Of a stretch of DNA of 64,000 nt, positions 27,575 through 36,377 are shown piece by piece. Under the pieces are notes generated by a model that did no database searches, was not told where the DNA came from, and saw only the letters and a program-made list of their open reading frames with translations. Location of the stretch: the NCBI GenBank assembly GCA_018433595.1, contig JAHDQY010000001.1, positions 62,001 through 126,000 of the forward strand. Reading direction: 5' to 3'. The position numbers and the translations under genes are program-made. The number at the start of each line of letters is the position of its first letter. Position 1 is the first letter of the stretch. The DNA is from Synergistales bacterium. Its GTDB lineage: Bacteria > Synergistota > Synergistia > Synergistales > Aminithiophilaceae.

Positions 27575-30338
27575 CGTCCCGATCCTCCCGTCTCAATTCG
27601 TCGCGGCGGCAGAGAGGCGCCAGGGCGCAGCGCGTGCAGCAGGGGCTTTCGTAGGCGGCGTCGAAACGTCCCTCGACGACGGCGGCGGCCATCGTCGTCA
27701 GCTCTTCCCGCGCTTTCCTGACGGCGCCGTCGAAGTCCTTCCTCATCCCCGAGTCGAGGCGGAGGATTCCCCGGGCCTCCTCGCCGAGGGCGCCCGTCAT
27801 GGCGGCGTCGCCGTGGCAGAGATAGACGTAGCCGCCGACGGTCTGCCCGCTTTCCTCAAGGGCCAGGGCGTAGGCCGCCAGCTGGAGATGGTCCCTGTAG
27901 GCCGGGGAGCTCCCCAGCTTGTAGTCGAAGAGGAGAAGGCTCCCGTCCCTCAGGCGGTCGATGCGGTCGCATCGTCCGCGGAAGGTGACGCCTCCCAGGG
28001 TGAGGTCGGGGAGGGGCCTTTCCGTCTCCGAGGCGACCCGGGCCCGAGCCAGTCCCCCGGCCTCGGCCTCGTCCAGACGGTCTCCCAGCCGCTTCAGCCG
28101 GTCGAGAAGCCATCCCCTCTGGCGGGGGAAGGCCTCCAGGCAGGAGGCGATGCCGCCCTCCGATTTCAGCAGCTCCCCGAAGGTGGCGACGGCCCTCTCG
28201 GCCAGGGGCGTCTCTCCCGGGCGGAAGCCTTCCCAGGCGGCCTGCCAGACCCGGTGGAGAAAGGAGCCCAGTTCGGCCCGGTCGAAAAGGTCGATGTCGG
28301 CCGAGGGAAGATCGTCGCGGCTGTAGAGGAAGGGACAGTCGGAAAAACGGTCGAGGCCGCTGAGGGCCGCGACGGGCTCTTCTCCGGCGGCCCGTGAGGC
28401 CGTAGGCCGCGATCTCCGGCGGCCCGGAAGTTCCGCCACCACCTCGACGGAGGCGACGAAAGGCTCGGTGGCGGTGGCGACGAGGCGGGAGAGAGGCAGT
28501 TCGAGCCGCTTCCCCTCGACGGCCCACCCCGACCGGATCGCCCTTTCGACGAAGGCCGTCTCCTCCAGGGGACGCCCCGAATCGTCCTGGAGGGCGCGGC
28601 AGAGGAGAACCTCCCTCCCCGAGGCGACGAGGCGGCGGAAGAGCCCCTCCCGGGCCCGGCGCCGCTCCTGAGCCGTCGGCAGGTGGAGGGGGCCCAGATC
28701 GGCCTGTTCGTGAAGGCTTCTGAGAAGGCGTTCCGAAAGGAAGGGGCCTTCGGCCCCCTTGCCGGGCCAGCGGCGGTGATCCATGGACAAAAGAGCCACG
28801 ACAGGCGCTGATTCGAGTACGGGGAGCTCGCCGCCGTAGAGGCTGACGGCCTTCGCCAGGGGGAGGGGCGGAAGGAGCGACGACTCCTGGGCGAGAAAGG
28901 AGAGGAAGGCGAAGGCTCTTTCTCCCTCCAGGACGAGCCCGGACCACTCCTTCAGGCTCTCCCCCGCGGACTCGAGAAGCTCCAGGCGCCGGCTCAGCTC
29001 CTTCAGGGCGCCGTTGACGGCCCGTCCCTCCTCGTCGAGGTCGATGTCGTCCCCGGCCAGGCGGGCCATCCGCTCCGGAGCCGCCAGCGTCTCGCGCAGA
29101 AAGCGGACCGTCTCGGCCAGAAGCTTCGACGCCGTTTCTCCCCCGGCGATGACGGAGGCGAAGGCGGCGATCTCGTCGAGGCAGCGTCCCGCTTCCTCCC
29201 AGGGGGAGAGAAAATCCCGCCAGGCCTCGAACCCTCGGGGCCGTCGGCGGAGTGCCTTCCCGTAAGGAAAGGCCTTTCCGGCCAGGAGAGGATTTGCGAG
29301 CAGGAGGGCCGTCTCCTCGAAGGGCCACCCGTCCCGGGCCGCCTCGTCGATGAGGCAGAGGAGCCTCCAGATCGTCCCGTCGGCCATGGAAAGGCGGCGG
29401 CGGCTCACGTAGGGGATGCGGTAGCGCCGCAGCGACTCCTCGACGAGGGCCGTCTCCTCCCCGGCCACGACGGCGATCTTCTCCCATCCGGGGAAGGGGC
29501 CGTCGGCGAAGGCTCCCTCCGCGCGGCTCCAGAGGGCCAGCTCCCGGCAGAGGAGGTCGGCTTCGAGGCGGCCGTCGCCGCCGCAGAGGCGATGGATCCT
29601 CGGCGGAGACGACAGCGGCTGCCGGGAGAGCGAGGCGGCGATGTCGGCCAGCTGGACGGCCGCGTCGGGGTAGTCTTCAAGGCCCGTCAGGGGGTGAAAG
29701 AGGGTCATGTCCAGATCCAGCGCCTGAAGGCGGCGTATCAGCGAGAGCTGGCCCCGGGTGAGGCTCAGGAAGCCGACGAAGAGAAAGGGCGTCTCGCGCC
29801 ACCTCTCCCGGAAGGCCCTGCCCGCTTCGTCCAGGGCCTGGGCGGCCCGGCTTTCCAGGGCCGCCGAATCGACGAGGTCCCGCTCGGCCAGGAGGGCGGC
29901 GTAACCGTGATAGAGGCGGCAGAGGCGCCCCTCGGCCTCCTCCCGGTGAGGGCAGTCGGGGCGGCAGTCCTTGCAGTCCAGACCCAGGGCGAACTCTTCG
30001 GGTGGGACCTCCTGGCGGAGCAGCTCCCGCACGTCGTCGCCGAGCGGCGTCAGGAAGGAGGCCGGCAGCGCCGCGGCGCCGTCGAGAGCCTCCAGCAGAA
30101 GACGCCGATCGCTGTTGTCGAGGACGGGTCTCCCTGCCGTTCCGGCGGCCCGGAAGATCTCGTTGCAGAGCCGTCGCCAGCTCCAGGCGGCGACGGGTCC
30201 TTCCCTTGCCAGGAGGCTCTCCAGACCCTTCGTCTCACGCATCGAAGGGAGGACGAAGACCGCTCTCTCCCCCGCCGCTTCCCGCAGCGGCAACGCCAGA
30301 TCGTCAAGACTTCCGTACCCCTTCAGATGAAGCGCCAT
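27564..30338 (-). CDS. AddB-like Fe-S nuclease partner protein
   Basis: The 924-aa protein has no clear Walker A. The N-terminus (LKGYGSLDDLALPLREAAGE, RAVFVLPSMRETKGLESLL) is the inactivated helicase-like domain of AddB/RexB partners. The C-terminus has a nuclease domain (FRGRCDRIDRLRDGSLLLFD, then YKLGSSPAYRDHLQLAAYAL) and Cys901, Cys904, Cys910 in CTRCALAPLC, with an upstream Cys in LDRFSDCPFLYSRDDL: a four-Cys Fe-S nuclease. It is promoter-proximal to the helicase. The first ~25 codons and leader are duplicated at 41648-41750, so an insertion has separated this gene from its former upstream region. Confidence 0.88.
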   Translation of the reverse strand: MALHLKGYGSLDDLALPLREAAGERAVFVLPSMRETKGLESLLAREGPVAAWSWRRLCNEIFRAAGTAGRPVLDNSDRRLLLEALDGAAALPASFLTPLGDDVRELLRQEVPPEEFALGLDCKDCRPDCPHREEAEGRLCRLYHGYAALLAERDLVDSAALESRAAQALDEAGRAFRERWRETPFLFVGFLSLTRGQLSLIRRLQALDLDMTLFHPLTGLEDYPDAAVQLADIAASLSRQPLSSPPRIHRLCGGDGRLEADLLCRELALWSRAEGAFADGPFPGWEKIAVVAGEETALVEESLRRYRIPYVSRRRLSMADGTIWRLLCLIDEAARDGWPFEETALLLANPLLAGKAFPYGKALRRRPRGFEAWRDFLSPWEEAGRCLDEIAAFASVIAGGETASKLLAETVRFLRETLAAPERMARLAGDDIDLDEEGRAVNGALKELSRRLELLESAGESLKEWSGLVLEGERAFAFLSFLAQESSLLPPLPLAKAVSLYGGELPVLESAPVVALLSMDHRRWPGKGAEGPFLSERLLRSLHEQADLGPLHLPTAQERRRAREGLFRRLVASGREVLLCRALQDDSGRPLEETAFVERAIRSGWAVEGKRLELPLSRLVATATEPFVASVEVVAELPGRRRSRPTASRAAGEEPVAALSGLDRFSDCPFLYSRDDLPSADIDLFDRAELGSFLHRVWQAAWEGFRPGETPLAERAVATFGELLKSEGGIASCLEAFPRQRGWLLDRLKRLGDRLDEAEAGGLARARVASETERPLPDLTLGGVTFRGRCDRIDRLRDGSLLLFDYKLGSSPAYRDHLQLAAYALALEESGQTVGGYVYLCHGDAAMTGALGEEARGILRLDSGMRKDFDGAVRKAREELTTMAAAVVEGRFDAAYESPCCTRCALAPLCRRDELRREDRDDEA

Positions 30339-30367
30339 CGGCTCTCTCCTTCCCGGGCTTTCCCGTG
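30265..30367 (+). repeat. 103-bp direct repeat, left copy (AddB-like 5' end and leader)
   Basis: It matches 41648-41750 at 101 of 103 positions (differences at 30306 A/G and 30335 C/T). It spans the GGAAGGAGAG ribosome site, start codon and first ~25 codons of the AddB-like gene on the minus strand. It marks the left edge of the 11.3-kb island. Confidence 0.92.
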
Positions 30368-30622
30368 CTCATGCGTGTAACAGGAACCGGAGTTTCGTTC
30401 GATCGCAAGGGCAACGTCGAACAGGGAGAAATGATCCTGTCTCTCCGTGTGTGCTTTATCTCAAAAGTGCGATGGGTCGAGGGTTCAGAAAAAGCCTCCC
30501 AAGCGGAGCATGCGACAGAAAGCAAACAAGAAGCATCTATGACTTCAAAGATATTATCACCAGGTAATACCGTGTGGGAAGAGCGGTCCGGCTCGAGATC
30601 GTTTCGGATAGCAGTCAGACTC
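30368..30622. other. Intergenic island left junction
   Basis: 255 nt between the left repeat and the thiolase promoter. Base composition drops rapidly toward AT. I see no inverted repeat, transposase remnant or RNA gene. ATGCGTGTA occurs both here (30371) and shortly after the right repeat copy (41773), so the original homology may have extended a little further. Confidence 0.4.
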
Positions 30623-30652
30623 TTGACAGAAAATTTCCTTCATGCATATATA
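30623..30652 (+). promoter_or_regulatory. Promoter of thiolase/CoA-transferase operon
   Basis: TTGACA (30623-30628), 18-nt spacer, TATATA (30647-30652), in an AT-rich tract 50 nt upstream of the thiolase start. It drives the first island operon. Confidence 0.65.
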
Positions 30653-30701
30653 TAGATGCAAGTTTTCTTTTATTACGATCAGTCCGCAAGGAGGGTCAGC
30701 C

Positions 30702-31895
30702 TTGGAAAACGTCTATGTGGTGGCGGCGACGAGAACCGCTGTCGGAAGAATGGGAGGGGCTCTGAAAGATGTCGCTCCGGAAGAGCTTTGCCGTGTGGTG
30801 CTGGAAGGCGTCATGCAACGCTCCGGCGTGGATAAGGCCCTTGTCGACGAGGTGATCTTGGGACAGGCGAAGCAGACGGCCGATGCCCCCAATATCGCGA
30901 GGGTGGCTTCTCTCAAAGCGGGGTTTCCTGTCGAGACTCCATCCTATTCGGTTCACCGTCAATGTGCTTCGGGGCTTCAGGCGATTATCAACGGCGTCTT
31001 CCAGATTCAAGCGGGGTTTTCTGAAATAGTCGCTGTCGGCGGAGTTGAAAGCATGAGCACCGCTCCGTACTACATCCGAGGGGCGCGTTTTGGTTATCAG
31101 GCAGGCAATGCGGAGCTTCTCGATCCGAATACGGAAAGTCAGCCCAAATCGCAGCCGGAGGAAATTTACGGCCGGTTCACTATGGGTGTGACCGCTGAAA
31201 ATCTCGCGGAAAAATACGGTATCTCTCGGGAGGCACAGGACCTGTTTGCCTATGAGAGTCATCGAAAAGCCATTGAGGCTATGGATGCCGGCCGTTTCGC
31301 GGAAGAAATCGTTCCCGTTCTCATCCCCCGGAGGAAAGGGGACGCCGTGGTGTTCGATACGGATGAACACCCCCGGAGGGACACCTCTCCTGAAAAGCTC
31401 GCCAAGCTGTCTCCTGCCTTTAAAAACGGGGGAACGGTAACGGCGGGCAATAGCTCGGGTCGCAATGATGGAGCGGCAGCTCTCCTGCTCATGTCGGATA
31501 AGGCTTTGAAGCACACCGGAGCGACTCCGATGGCACGGTTTATCTCCATGGGAGCATCCGGGGTGGATCCTCGATGTATGGGTATCGGTCCTGTTCCAGC
31601 TACACGAAAAGCCCTGGCCAGAGCGGGTCTTACTCTTGATGCCATCAACCTTGTGGAACTCAACGAGGCCTTTGCTGCGCAGAGCTTGGCGGTTGTGAAA
31701 GAGCTAAAGCTGGAAGAGGCAAACCTCAACGTCAACGGCGGCGCGGTCGCTCTTGGGCACCCTCTGGGTTGTTCCGGAGCCCGAATCACGGTGACCCTTC
31801 TGCACGAAATGCGAAGACGGGAAGTCCGACGAGGTCTTGCAACGATTTGTGTCGCGGGAGGTTTGGGCCTTTCTGCTATTTTTGAAAGAATGTAG
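30702..31895 (+). CDS. Thiolase (acetyl-CoA acetyltransferase/3-oxoacyl-CoA thiolase)
   Basis: The 397-aa enzyme cleaves 3-oxoacyl-CoA with CoA or condenses two acyl-CoAs. It has ENVYVVAATRTAVGRMGGAL at the start, nucleophile Cys in SVHRQCASGLQAIINGVFQI, NSSGRNDGAAALLLMSDKAL, NLVELNEAFAAQSLAVVKEL, NVNGGAVALGHPLGCSGAR (His) and ATICVAGGLG (second Cys). All catalytic residues are present. The TTG start at 30702 has AAGGAGGG 6 nt upstream; the open frame back to 30642 has no site. It is first of thiolase-CoA-transferase A-B. Codon use is AT-richer than the genome around the island. Confidence 0.95.
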   Translation: MENVYVVAATRTAVGRMGGALKDVAPEELCRVVLEGVMQRSGVDKALVDEVILGQAKQTADAPNIARVASLKAGFPVETPSYSVHRQCASGLQAIINGVFQIQAGFSEIVAVGGVESMSTAPYYIRGARFGYQAGNAELLDPNTESQPKSQPEEIYGRFTMGVTAENLAEKYGISREAQDLFAYESHRKAIEAMDAGRFAEEIVPVLIPRRKGDAVVFDTDEHPRRDTSPEKLAKLSPAFKNGGTVTAGNSSGRNDGAAALLLMSDKALKHTGATPMARFISMGASGVDPRCMGIGPVPATRKALARAGLTLDAINLVELNEAFAAQSLAVVKELKLEEANLNVNGGAVALGHPLGCSGARITVTLLHEMRRREVRRGLATICVAGGLGLSAIFERM

Positions 31896-31932
31896 CCGAT
31901 TTTAATCATCGATTCAGGAGGTATCCACAAAA

Positions 31933-32610
31933 ATGGATGCTGCGAAGAATTGCCGCAAGCTGAAAGCAATAGATGAGGCTATTGGAATGATAAAAAAGGG
32001 ATCACGAGTTCTTATTGGAGGATTCGGCAATGCAGGAGATCCCAAGAAGCTGATAGAAGGTCTTTGCATTTCAGGAACCGACGAATTGGTGGTAATGAGC
32101 AATGATCTTGGCTCTCCTAATGAGGGTCTCGGGAAGCTTTTGAGTAACAATCAAGTGCGAGGGCTTATCGGTACTTACTATAACTGGAATCCTGAAGTGG
32201 CAATGGCTTATAACGAGGGAAAAATCTTTGTCGAGCTCGTCCCTCAAGGCACTTTTGCCGAGGCGGTACGCGCCGCCGGAGTGGGTATCCCCGCTTTTTA
32301 CACATTAAGCGGTGTTGGAACGGAAATTGCTAAAGGTAAAGAAGAGAAGACATTCGGAGAGAAAACCTATCTTCTCCAGGAGGCTCTCAAAGCCGATGTT
32401 GCTTTGATCAAGGCTCATAAAGCGGATGTATTGGGCAATTTGGTCTATTACAAGACGGCTCGGAACTTCAATCCCGTCATGGCCATGGCGGCCGACTTGG
32501 TCATCGCCGAAGTGGACGAATTAGTCCCTGGGGGTGAGCTGGACCCGGAGAGTATCGTGACCCCCCATATCTTCGTGGATGTGCTCGTTTTGGGAGGGGG
32601 AGACAGATGA
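31933..32610 (+). CDS. CoA-transferase subunit A (family I)
   Basis: The 225-aa subunit has AIGMIKKGSRVLIGGFGNAG, ELVVMSNDLGSP, VELVPQGTFAEAVRAAGVGI and PAFYTLSGVGTEIAKGKEEK, typical of AtoD/ScoA-like alpha subunits that move CoA from acetyl- or succinyl-CoA to a 3-oxo or short-chain acid. It overlaps subunit B by 4 nt. ATG follows AGGAGG (31916-31921). Confidence 0.94.
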   Translation: MDAAKNCRKLKAIDEAIGMIKKGSRVLIGGFGNAGDPKKLIEGLCISGTDELVVMSNDLGSPNEGLGKLLSNNQVRGLIGTYYNWNPEVAMAYNEGKIFVELVPQGTFAEAVRAAGVGIPAFYTLSGVGTEIAKGKEEKTFGEKTYLLQEALKADVALIKAHKADVLGNLVYYKTARNFNPVMAMAADLVIAEVDELVPGGELDPESIVTPHIFVDVLVLGGGDR

Positions 32611-33290
32611 AACCCTTGGCAGAGGAGGTCGCCAAAAAGCGGATCGCTTGGCGAATCGCCCAAGAATTCAATAAAACGGAAAGCCCGCTCTTCATCAATC
32701 TTGGTGTGGGGATTCCGACTATGGTCGCAGATTATATCACTAACAATCAGGTGTTTCTTCAGGCGGAAAACGGAATGCTCGGCTTGGGGCCTGCGGCTTC
32801 GGAAGAGAAGAAGGACCGCATGCTCATCAACGCCGGACGCATTCCTATTACGGAAACTCCAGGATGCTCTTTCTTCGATAGTTGCACCTCTTTCGGAATG
32901 ATTCGAGGCGGCCACGTGGATGCCACTGTTATCGGTGCCTTCGAGGTCGATGGAGAAGGAAACGTCGCCAATTGGATTATTCCCAACGGCAAACAGCTAG
33001 GTGTGGGTGGAGCAATGGATCTTGTCGCCGGAGCGCGTCAAGTCTATATCTCTATGACTCATTGTACCAAGCAGGGTAAGCCAAAAATGATTGAGACCTG
33101 CACTCTTCCGATTACCGGCCACGGGGAAGTGGATTTTGTCGTGACTGAGCTCGCTTTTTTCCGATTTGAGAAGGGACGACTTCTGCTGGAGGAAATTGCC
33201 CCGGAAGTGACGCTGGAAGAGTTGAAAACAATGACTTTGGCGCCGTTTTCTCGGTCACAAAATTTCAGGGTCATGCCTGTCCCGGGCTAA
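32607..33290 (+). CDS. CoA-transferase subunit B (family I)
   Basis: The 227-aa subunit has FINLGVGIPTMVADYITNNQ and the catalytic-Glu motif VFLQAENGMLGLGPA, then FDSCTSFGMIRGGHVDATVI and KQLGVGGAMDLVAGARQVY. With subunit A and thiolase it forms a 3-oxoacid activation and cleavage module: 3-oxoacid to 3-oxoacyl-CoA to acetyl-CoA plus acyl-CoA. Confidence 0.94.
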   Translation: MKPLAEEVAKKRIAWRIAQEFNKTESPLFINLGVGIPTMVADYITNNQVFLQAENGMLGLGPAASEEKKDRMLINAGRIPITETPGCSFFDSCTSFGMIRGGHVDATVIGAFEVDGEGNVANWIIPNGKQLGVGGAMDLVAGARQVYISMTHCTKQGKPKMIETCTLPITGHGEVDFVVTELAFFRFEKGRLLLEEIAPEVTLEELKTMTLAPFSRSQNFRVMPVPG

Positions 33291-33303
33291 ATCATATGGA
33301 AGG

Positions 33304-33326
33304 GGCTTTCCCATGATAGGAAAGCC
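33304..33326 (+). other. Hairpin after CoA-transferase B gene
   Basis: Stem GGCTTTCC/GGAAAGCC (8 bp) with a 7-nt loop, no T-run. Possible processing or attenuation site between the enzyme genes and the symporter genes. Confidence 0.4.
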
Positions 33327-33389
33327 ATGACGAAGGGGATGTTAGTCACCTTGAACAAGGTGTGCCCCGTGTAGAAAAAGGGGGAGTGG

Positions 33390-33485
33390 ATGATAAAGAA
33401 AAAACCAAGAAAAGTGTCCTGTTCCCGATGGATGGAAGGACTGGAGGGTTTTGGAACAGTTTTTTGGGGAGGGATTGAAGCATGA
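33390..33485 (+). CDS. Candidate 31-aa small protein coupled to symporter genes
   Basis: ATG 33390 follows GGGGGAGTGG and encodes a Lys/Arg-rich start (MIKKKPRKVSCSRW), then GLEGFGTVFWGGIEA. Its TGA overlaps the ATG of the next small membrane protein (ATGA), the sign of translational coupling. The existing ribosome site and overlap argue for a real or leader peptide; there is no homology that I recognise. Confidence 0.4.
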   Translation: MIKKKPRKVSCSRWMEGLEGFGTVFWGGIEA

Positions 33486-33700
33486 AAACCGAGAGCAATT
33501 GGTTTCCCATGTCCAATGGAGATTTTTATTCTTTGATCATCATATTGACTTGTTGTGCTATGCCTTTCTTTTTTATAAGGAATTCGTCTTCCTTTCTGGG
33601 CCTTTCTATCTTTGGTTGGATTATGGGGTTGTTGATGTTTTTTGCGCCAGTTATATCGCTTGTTGGCATTGCTTTTGACGGAAAAGACATAGATGGCTAG
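33482..33700 (+). CDS. Small membrane protein, likely symporter partner
   Basis: The 72-aa protein has two hydrophobic helices (FYSLIIILTCCAMPFFFI and GLSIFGWIMGLLMFFAPVIS). It lies 11 nt before a Na+/solute symporter gene with a GGGAGGG ribosome site. Several SSS-family transporters are encoded with such small hydrophobic partners (for example the YhdT-PanF pairing). Function as an accessory subunit is inferred from context. Confidence 0.7.
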   Translation: MKTESNWFPMSNGDFYSLIIILTCCAMPFFFIRNSSSFLGLSIFGWIMGLLMFFAPVISLVGIAFDGKDIDG

Positions 33701-33711
33701 AGGATAGAGAG

Positions 33712-35178
33712 ATGAAAAGTCTAGAGCTGGCTATTACGTTGGGTTACATTCTTGTTTGTATTTTTATTGGCCTCCGGGTTTCCCGTAGAGTCAGCAATTC
33801 TTCCGACGACTATTGGGTGGCGGGGCGCAAGATCGGAACTTTCACGAATTCCTGGGCGCTGATGGCAGCCCTCGGCAGCGGCGGATCGGTTCTCGGCGTG
33901 ACGGGACTCGGATACATGTTCGGCATTCCCTACACCTTCGCCATGTTCGCCGGTGCAGTCGCCGGTTTTCCTCTCGCGGCCATTCTCGTTGCACGTCAGC
34001 TCAGGAATTACCGTGTACGAACCGTTCCTGAATTCCTTGACCTACGATATCGCAACAAGCTTTTGAACATCATCGTTCCGCTGGTCATCCTGGTTTGCAT
34101 GGAGGTGTATGTTGTCGCCCAGTTGAAGGCGGCCGGTGTGACGGCAGTTTACCTGCTCGGCATTCCCTATCCGACTGCAGTTGTCCTGACGGCCTTGGTT
34201 TTCACCATTTACGTCTCCATCGGCGGCATGTGGGCGGTTACGTTGACGGATGTCCTTCAGGGCATTCTGATGGTTACGATGGTTGTTTTCGTGGCTGTTA
34301 CGGTTTTCGCTGGCTTTGGCGGCATAAGCGCTACGATCCTTCAAGGAACCTCGGCCTTTGCTGGGCTGGGAGCGGTTGCAGACAAACCGGTTATCAGCTA
34401 TGCGGGAGCCTTTTTTGTTTGGTTCATCGCAGGATGCACGGTGCCGCACTTGGTCATGCGGGTTTTCACGTCACGGGATGCTCGCTCCGCCCGCCTTTCC
34501 CTTAACTACTCCATGCTTATTTACGCGGTCATGATCTTTTTCGGCGTCATTGCGGTGGCCTGTGGCGGGCGCGTTCTCTTCCCCGATCTTGCTGATGCGG
34601 ATACGGTTTTTCTTAAGGTGATGGAGCACTATATCCCCTCCAGAATCATGGCGGGATTGGCGGTGGCGGCGGTCATGGCGGCGGTCATGTCCACTACCGA
34701 TGCGCTTATCCTTGCCGTGGCAAGTGCTGCTGTTAATGACATTTATAAAAAACATATCAACCCGGATGCCTCCGAGAAGACCATTTTTAAAATGGGGCTG
34801 GTCATGACCTGGATCGCGGGGCTTTTGGCCATTTACTTTGCTCTGAATCCTCCGAAACTGCTGACGATGCTCTACACCGCCGCAGTAGGCTTGCTCGGAT
34901 CGACACTTTTTGCGCCGATCGTTTTGGGGATTTGGTGGAAAAAGGCAACGTCGAAAGGGGCTCTTTGGAGTTGTCTTGTCGGAGGAGGTTCTTACCTTTA
35001 CCTTCTTTGGTTTACCTCTCTTCCTGCCTTGTCTCAGGTGTTGTTTTCCGTTCCATTGAGTTTCGCAGTTCATTTTGCGGTGAGCTCTGTAACCGCTGCG
35101 GAAATTGATCCAGCTATTCTTAAAAAAATTGGGATTGGTCATAAAAGAGAGTTGTCCATCGAAGAGGTCGAAGCGTAA
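33712..35178 (+). CDS. Sodium:solute symporter (SSS family)
   Basis: The 488-aa transporter has about 13 membrane spans. It has NSSDDYWVAGRKIGTFTNSW (typical SSS N-terminus), GFPLAAILVARQLRNYRVRT, VPEFLDLRYRNK and ALVFTIYVSIGGMWAVTLTD followed by VLQGILM, the SSS signature. It probably imports an organic acid or amino acid with Na+ for the enzymes of the island. Composition is AT-richer, like the thiolase block. Confidence 0.93.
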   Translation: MKSLELAITLGYILVCIFIGLRVSRRVSNSSDDYWVAGRKIGTFTNSWALMAALGSGGSVLGVTGLGYMFGIPYTFAMFAGAVAGFPLAAILVARQLRNYRVRTVPEFLDLRYRNKLLNIIVPLVILVCMEVYVVAQLKAAGVTAVYLLGIPYPTAVVLTALVFTIYVSIGGMWAVTLTDVLQGILMVTMVVFVAVTVFAGFGGISATILQGTSAFAGLGAVADKPVISYAGAFFVWFIAGCTVPHLVMRVFTSRDARSARLSLNYSMLIYAVMIFFGVIAVACGGRVLFPDLADADTVFLKVMEHYIPSRIMAGLAVAAVMAAVMSTTDALILAVASAAVNDIYKKHINPDASEKTIFKMGLVMTWIAGLLAIYFALNPPKLLTMLYTAAVGLLGSTLFAPIVLGIWWKKATSKGALWSCLVGGGSYLYLLWFTSLPALSQVLFSVPLSFAVHFAVSSVTAAEIDPAILKKIGIGHKRELSIEEVEA

Positions 35179-35352
35179 CGATACAGGACACGACAGCTGT
35201 AAGGATGCGATGGAGCCTGTTGGGCCGAACGAAAAACAATCGCTACATTGCGTTTTCAGAAAGTTCAACGGAGGCGTTTTTCAAGGCGGAGAGTGCGCGT
35301 GGGCAGGTTTCGCGGGATGCGACGCAAAAGCAAAGAGGAGGCGAGACGAGGC

Positions 35353-36306
35353 ATGAGAAAGGTTGGATTGGCTGTCCTGTCGTGTGTGATGCTGGTGTTC
35401 TTTGCCGCAGCTTCTTGGGGGATGACCTTCGTCACCATCGGCACCGGCGGGGTGGGGGGTACCTACTATCCCTTGGGAGGGGCCATCGCTGAGGTGCTCA
35501 CCAAGGCGGACATCGGCATCAAGGCCACTTCTCGAGCCGCTGGAGCTTCCCAGGAGAACTGTCGTCTGGTGGGATCCGGTCGCATCCAGATGGGCATGAC
35601 CATGGGCATCACCCTCTACCAGGCCTACATGGGCACGGGTGCCTTCGTGAAGGACGGCAAGCTGCCCTTGCGCACGCTCATGCAGATGTACCCGGCACCC
35701 CATCACCTTGTGACCACCACGAAGACGGGCATCAAGACCCTGGCGGACCTGAAGGGCAAGAAGGTGGTACTGGGGGCTCCGGGCAGCGGCGATCTGATCC
35801 TGTCCACTCTGATCCTCTCCGCCGCGGGTTTGGACGTGGAGGAGGACATCAACAAGCAGCTCCTCACCATGGCGGAATCCACCACGGCCCTGAAGGACGG
35901 CAACATCGACGCGGTGTTCTGGAACTTCCCCACTCCCGGAGCGGCCTACCTGGAGGCCTCGGCGGTGCGCGATCTGGTGCTGATTCCCCTGCCTTCGGAC
36001 CTGGTCAAGGAGATCGTCAAGCAGAATCCCTTCCTGTTTCCCTACACCATCAAGGGGGGGACCTACGCGAAGCAGGACCAGGATGTTCTCACCGTGGCGG
36101 ACGGCAACTTCCTCATCGTTAACGAAGAGATGGAGGAGGACGTGGCCTACCGCATCCTCAAGACCATCATCGATCACCGGGAGGACTTCATGAGGGTCAC
36201 GCAGCAGGCGGCCCACTTCACCTCCGGGGGAGCCAGCGTCGGGGTGATCCCCTTCTGCGCGGGATCGAAGAAGTACTTCCTGGAGAACGGAATCCGGGTG
36301 GACTGA
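35353..36306 (+). CDS. TAXI-family TRAP transporter solute-binding protein
   Basis: The 317-aa periplasmic protein has a signal peptide (KVGLAVLSCVMLVFFAAASW), then MTFVTIGTGGVGGTYYPLGG, a defining TAXI motif, NCRLVGSGRIQMGMTMGITL and GKKVVLGAPGSGDLILSTL. ATG 35353 has AGAGGAGGCG upstream. It binds a carboxylate-type ligand for the fused permease that follows. From here GC content and codon choice shift to GC-rich, marking a second component of the mosaic island. Confidence 0.94.
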   Translation: MRKVGLAVLSCVMLVFFAAASWGMTFVTIGTGGVGGTYYPLGGAIAEVLTKADIGIKATSRAAGASQENCRLVGSGRIQMGMTMGITLYQAYMGTGAFVKDGKLPLRTLMQMYPAPHHLVTTTKTGIKTLADLKGKKVVLGAPGSGDLILSTLILSAAGLDVEEDINKQLLTMAESTTALKDGNIDAVFWNFPTPGAAYLEASAVRDLVLIPLPSDLVKEIVKQNPFLFPYTIKGGTYAKQDQDVLTVADGNFLIVNEEMEEDVAYRILKTIIDHREDFMRVTQQAAHFTSGGASVGVIPFCAGSKKYFLENGIRVD

Positions 36307-36310
36307 CCGT

Positions 36311-36350
36311 TTCTTCCGCGGGGCTCCCTTAAGGGAGCCCCGCGGAAGAA
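36311..36350 (+). other. Perfect 40-nt palindrome between TRAP genes
   Basis: Two complementary 20-nt arms (TTCTTCCGCGGGGCTCCCTT and its complement) meet without spacer. No T-run follows. Likely an mRNA-stabilising or partial terminator hairpin that lets the binding protein be made in excess over the permease. Confidence 0.7.
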
Positions 36351-36377
36351 ACTTGCAGGAATGAGGAGGTATGAGCC

